A stretch of DNA of 64,000 nt from contig VXAA01001508.1 in NCBI GenBank assembly GCA_013399115.1, forward strand, positions 861,849 to 925,848. The letters run 5' to 3'. Position numbers and translations under genes: made by a program. This DNA comes from Anseranas semipalmata (Eukaryota > Chordata > Aves > Anseriformes > Anseranatidae). This document shows, piece after piece, positions 60,960-64,000 of the stretch (positions within the stretch are counted from its first letter, which is position 1; the number at the start of each line of letters is the position of its first letter). The notes beneath the pieces are model-generated. The model worked only from the letters and a program-made list of their open reading frames with translations. It searched no databases and was not told where the DNA came from.

Positions 60960-61260
60960 CCAAAGCTCAGAATCAGGGGTGAAAAGCCCCGAGGCACCTC
61001 GCGGCATGACACTGCTACGCGGAAAACCAAGCAGGGCCGCCCGCCCTGGATCCCCCCGCAGCAGGGACCCCGCTCCGCCGCCGCGCAGCTCCGCGCCCCC
61101 TTGCGCCAGCGGCGCCTCCTTGGCCCAGGAGGGGGCGCTGTGGCTCCACGCAGCGGCCGGGCGCGGAGCCGAGCGGAGCCGAGCGGNTGCCCCGGCCTCG
61201 CGGAGCGGGAGCCAAGCGCTAATAATAATACGGGGCCGAGGGGGGGTGAGCGATAAATAA
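60960..61260. promoter_or_regulatory. Second compact CpG island, possible alternative promoter
   Basis: About 300 bp with very dense CpG, for example around CCGCTCCGCCGCCGCGCAGC and GCGGAGCCGAGCGGAGCCG, and one unresolved base at 61187. A possible donor GGG|GTGAGC lies at 61245/61246, so a first exon reading to the right is conceivable. Open frames on both strands are a by-product of GC richness. It contains a CTCF-like motif. Alternative promoter or boundary are both plausible. Confidence 0.6.
61125..61139 (+). promoter_or_regulatory. CTCF-like binding motif in CpG island
   Basis: CCAGGAGGGGGCGCT fits the CTCF core pattern CCASYAGRKGGCRSY at 14 of 15 positions, including the invariant AGGGGGCGC stretch. 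Known family: CTCF sites near promoters anchor enhancer-promoter loops. Occupancy cannot be judged from sequence. Confidence 0.55.
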
Positions 61261-64000
61261 CAACAGGGCTCTCTTCTCCAAGGAGCCCAGGTGCAGCTGA
61301 ATGGGTTGGGGCCGGATCCTTTCCCGCTGCAAACCAGCAGAGCCCCGCTGGTGGGTACGGGAGCTGTGCCGAGGATCTGGCCCGATGCACGCAGGAATCT
61401 TTTGCCCGGTGATGAAATGCAGCTACTTCTGGGACAGAGCCCAGCAGCTTTTCCGTGCCAGCAAATACTACAGGGGAAGTGAAAAATCACTTCATGCATT
61501 GAAAGTGCAGAGATGAACTTAGTGAGGCAGAATATAAATTACCCAGAGTTAGGTAGCTTGTGCCCTGTGGTTTGATTTACACCATCCCTCTTGCAAAAGT
61601 ATCACGAGATTTTAACAGCCATAAGGACCTTGGCCCATTTCCTTCCAGACCACACAGAGCAGCTTCCCAGAAAGGGAGAACATCCATGCACGGAGATATA
61701 GCTTTGAAATAGACCCGCGGTCCGATCCTGTAGTTATTCCTCTTGCCTGGAAGATGGCTGCTGCCCGGAGCAGGATAGGATGCTGGCTTACCATGTGGTG
61801 CTGAGCTGAGTCAGGGCAGAGCATCTCCTCCCAGCTGTGGGGGGTAGCCCGGCGTGTTCCTGGGTGCCACGGGAGGTTTTCCTTGCTCGCTGTGCAGCCC
61901 TGCACTGCCGCGTCCAGCTGATCTGCTGGGAGCGGAGCTTGGTCGGACGGGGCTGTGGTGGGCTGCGGCTTGTATCGGTGTGGAAAAGGGAAATGTTATC
62001 AAGCAGGGAGGCCTGGGGAGAGAAACTGGATATATCTGCTGGGCTTCTCTGTCCTGAGAGAGTCAAGCATGGGCAGAGTTGGACTAGATGAATCAAGTGA
62101 TGTTCACCAGGGTTTGGGAGTAGGCGTAGGACAGCTGTTGCTGACATAATGGGCTAAATGGCACCATTTCAGGGAGGAAAAATGCTAGGACAGGGGGAGG
62201 GAGGGATGGGAGAAAGAACAGAAATCTGAGGAGCAGCTGAGTTAGACTGAGCTGAAGACAATTGAAAGACTCAAGTTTACTTCAGGGATGCTGGATCAGA
62301 TCCTAAGTGAAGGTGGCATAAACTGGCATAAACATGTCATTTTGAAAAGTGGCTAAGTGTCAGGCCCTGGATTCCCTCGGTACTTGTGCCAGGGAGTCTC
62401 GCACAACATGTCTGCACCTTTGCAGCCCTCTGCTCAGTGAGCTGTTTTCTTGCAGCCTGGAGGCAGGAAGGCCTGCAAGCAGCATCACGGAAGAGAGAGA
62501 AAGGCACTTACTTATTTTTGCTACTTGTTCTTCGGAAGTCATGTGCTCTACATCCATTTTGTAGTTGCCTACAAGGTGCAGCTGGCAGAGCTTACCTGCC
62601 CACAATGCTGCTGACATGTCTGCTGGGTGAGAGCGGTACCCATGGCGGCACCAAGGCCCCCGCAGCTCAGGTGATGGCATGTCCCTAGGTGTTGACACTA
62701 AGCTGCAATGCTTCAACTCTCACACGCATGAATCCCCTCTCCTATTGCAGCAAAACAACTAGTTGTGTTGCTGATGGATCGCCCCTTGCACTGGCAATAG
62801 GGATAAGAGTAAGTCGGAGCAGCAGAAGCTGATCAGAGCAAAGAAACTAAATCAGCTTCAAATGGTGGCCTCCAGAGGAGGAGGATACTGAATAGCCATT
62901 GCCAGATGCATACTGTCGTTGTGTTTGTATTGTTATTATTGTGCATATTGTTATTATTATTGTTTGTATTGGTGATAGAAATGCCGGGCAGAGGTAGAAG
63001 CTCAGGTGCCAGTACGGCTTTCAAGCCCTAGAATGAAATTTCTGCATGCATTAGCAGTGGACACTGCTCAATGAAGTACTGCCATCACAGTGACTTCTGT
63101 CCTTCCCGAAGTTAACAAATTTCAACAAAACCTGCTCTGCACTGATACATACCAAGCAATGACACAAAAATTTGCAAACCAAGCTACAAGAGGTTCTCAC
63201 ACACAAGAGCAGCTCTAGAGACTTTGCTCCAGGGCTTTTTGTTGGAAATGAAAACACAACACGGGACCAGAGGGATTTCTCACACTGCCATCCGTTCCCC
63301 CGTACTGACCGATTTCCAGCAGAGTGAGGGGATGTGAGACCACAGAGTAGCTTGTGTTCTTGCAGTCCCTTCATGCTTGGGATCTGTCTCATGGCTCTCC
63401 CGGGAGAAACTGTGCTCTTTCACCTGATGCTTATAGAAGATAAAGCCTGGAGACTTACAACAGGACTTCTTACAGCATGGACTTTTATGTCTATGCATAT
63501 TAGAGTCGAATATGTGTCGTACAGCGAGTACCTGTGAAAAGCCAAGAACCACTTGCTATAAATCATCATAGCCTGCCGAAGCCAGGGGAGTTAAATTGCT
63601 TCATGGTGAACGAGGATCTCTATCTTAGGGTTTGATTTAGAGCGTGATTTAGAACCTGGCCTGTGCTCTAGATTCTACCGTGTCCATCACAATTTTGGAT
63701 GCAGTTTTGGCCAGAAGTCCTGAGTCGGCAAAACTGATCCCATTTAGCGATCTCTTTACCCCGCTGGAGCAGTATATGAGGTTGTCAGATACATTGCAAA
63801 CATAGGAGACCTTTGTGATAATTTATCCTTGCAGTTGTGGATGCTGACTTGCTAAGCAGGGTGGAAGATGGGGAGGGCAAGCTTTAAAACCATTGCCTTG
63901 TGCCGGCAACATGTTCCAGGTGTGGCTGCCAGAACCAGAAGAATAAATAAAAGACGTTTGTTCAGCACTTCGGAGCAATAGTTAGAAAAGTGCAAAGAAG
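61260..64000. other. Probable intron 1 continuation, no exon recognised
   Basis: Noncoding. An acceptor-like TTTTCTTGCAG at about 62446-62456 and CTATTGCAG near 62750 have no following sequence that I recognise as coding. An imperfect TTA/TTG trinucleotide tract lies at 62927-62971. 'ttggactagatga' at about 62080 recalls a CR1 sense tail but is too short to call. Bases 63400-63830 are repeat-free and keep CpGs, so may hold a regulatory element. Confidence 0.45.
62927..62971. repeat. Imperfect (TTA/TTG)n trinucleotide tract
   Basis: Mixed ATT/GTT units. It is read as an Asn/Thr repeat on the minus strand, which explains the short open frame there. Confidence 0.8.

Noticed and set aside
60890..61499. 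166- and 182-codon minus-strand frames in the second CpG island
   Set aside because: Ala/Gly/Arg/Pro-rich translation of a CpG island, crossing an unresolved base. No domain seen.
62075..62095. Possible CR1 sense tail (TTGGACTAGATGA)
   Set aside because: Only 13 bases match; the following sequence departs from CR1 at once.
62446..62624. Acceptor TTTTCTTGCAG and a downstream GTGAGA donor, suggesting an exon
   Set aside because: The enclosed sequence has no recognisable coding content, and such pairs are common by chance.

Overview
This window looks like single-copy nuclear DNA from a sauropsid vertebrate, most probably a bird. The main clue is the CR1 LINE 3' tail at about 41.57 kb (minus orientation), with the avian-style end and a 'ggaagggacctt...agatcatctagtccaa' segment. 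A second, older CR1-like tail lies at 28.35 kb, and only a few decayed MIR/CR1-like fragments appear elsewhere. The low repeat density, vertebrate-type microsatellites, a CpG-island promoter and short N gaps at GC-rich or homopolymer sites fit a draft bird assembly. Nothing prokaryotic or viral is present: no operons, no CRISPR array, no phage or plasmid gene.

Layout. About 1-57,150 is a gene desert. I found no exon, rRNA or convincing tRNA in it. It is studded with blocks that look like conserved noncoding regulatory DNA: AT-rich, low in simple repeats, and carrying TAATTA homeodomain cores, POU octamers (ATGCAAAT), a PBX/MEIS composite site and CTCF-like motifs. Conservation itself cannot be measured here, so these calls are low to moderate confidence. 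Repeats in the desert include a 147-bp (GAAA)n tract at 32.5 kb, a (CCCCAT)n minisatellite and a (CA)n tract near 33.1-33.3 kb, two CR1 pieces, several MIR-like pieces, and an inverted repeat with arms at 11.75 and 13.03 kb.

About 57,180-58,720 is a strong CpG island interrupted by a 65-base N gap. Inside it is a probable 5' untranslated first exon on the + strand, ending at a consensus splice donor (CAG|GTAAGG at 58,284/58,285). Two overlapping small upstream-type ORFs lie wholly inside this exon. From 58,285 to the window end is probably intron 1. It contains a second compact CpG island at 60.96-61.26 kb with a near-consensus CTCF motif, possibly an alternative promoter or boundary element. 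I could not recognise which gene this is.

Working model: a regulatory landscape (gene desert plus enhancer candidates plus CTCF sites) lying upstream of a CpG-island promoter, as is typical for a developmental regulator. This is an inference from architecture, not from a recognised protein. The most unusual structures are the roughly 85-90% identical inverted repeat at 11.75/13.03 kb, four TAATTA cores within 50 bp at 43.13 kb, the mirrored octamer pair at 33.48 kb, and the overlapping small ORFs in the first exon.
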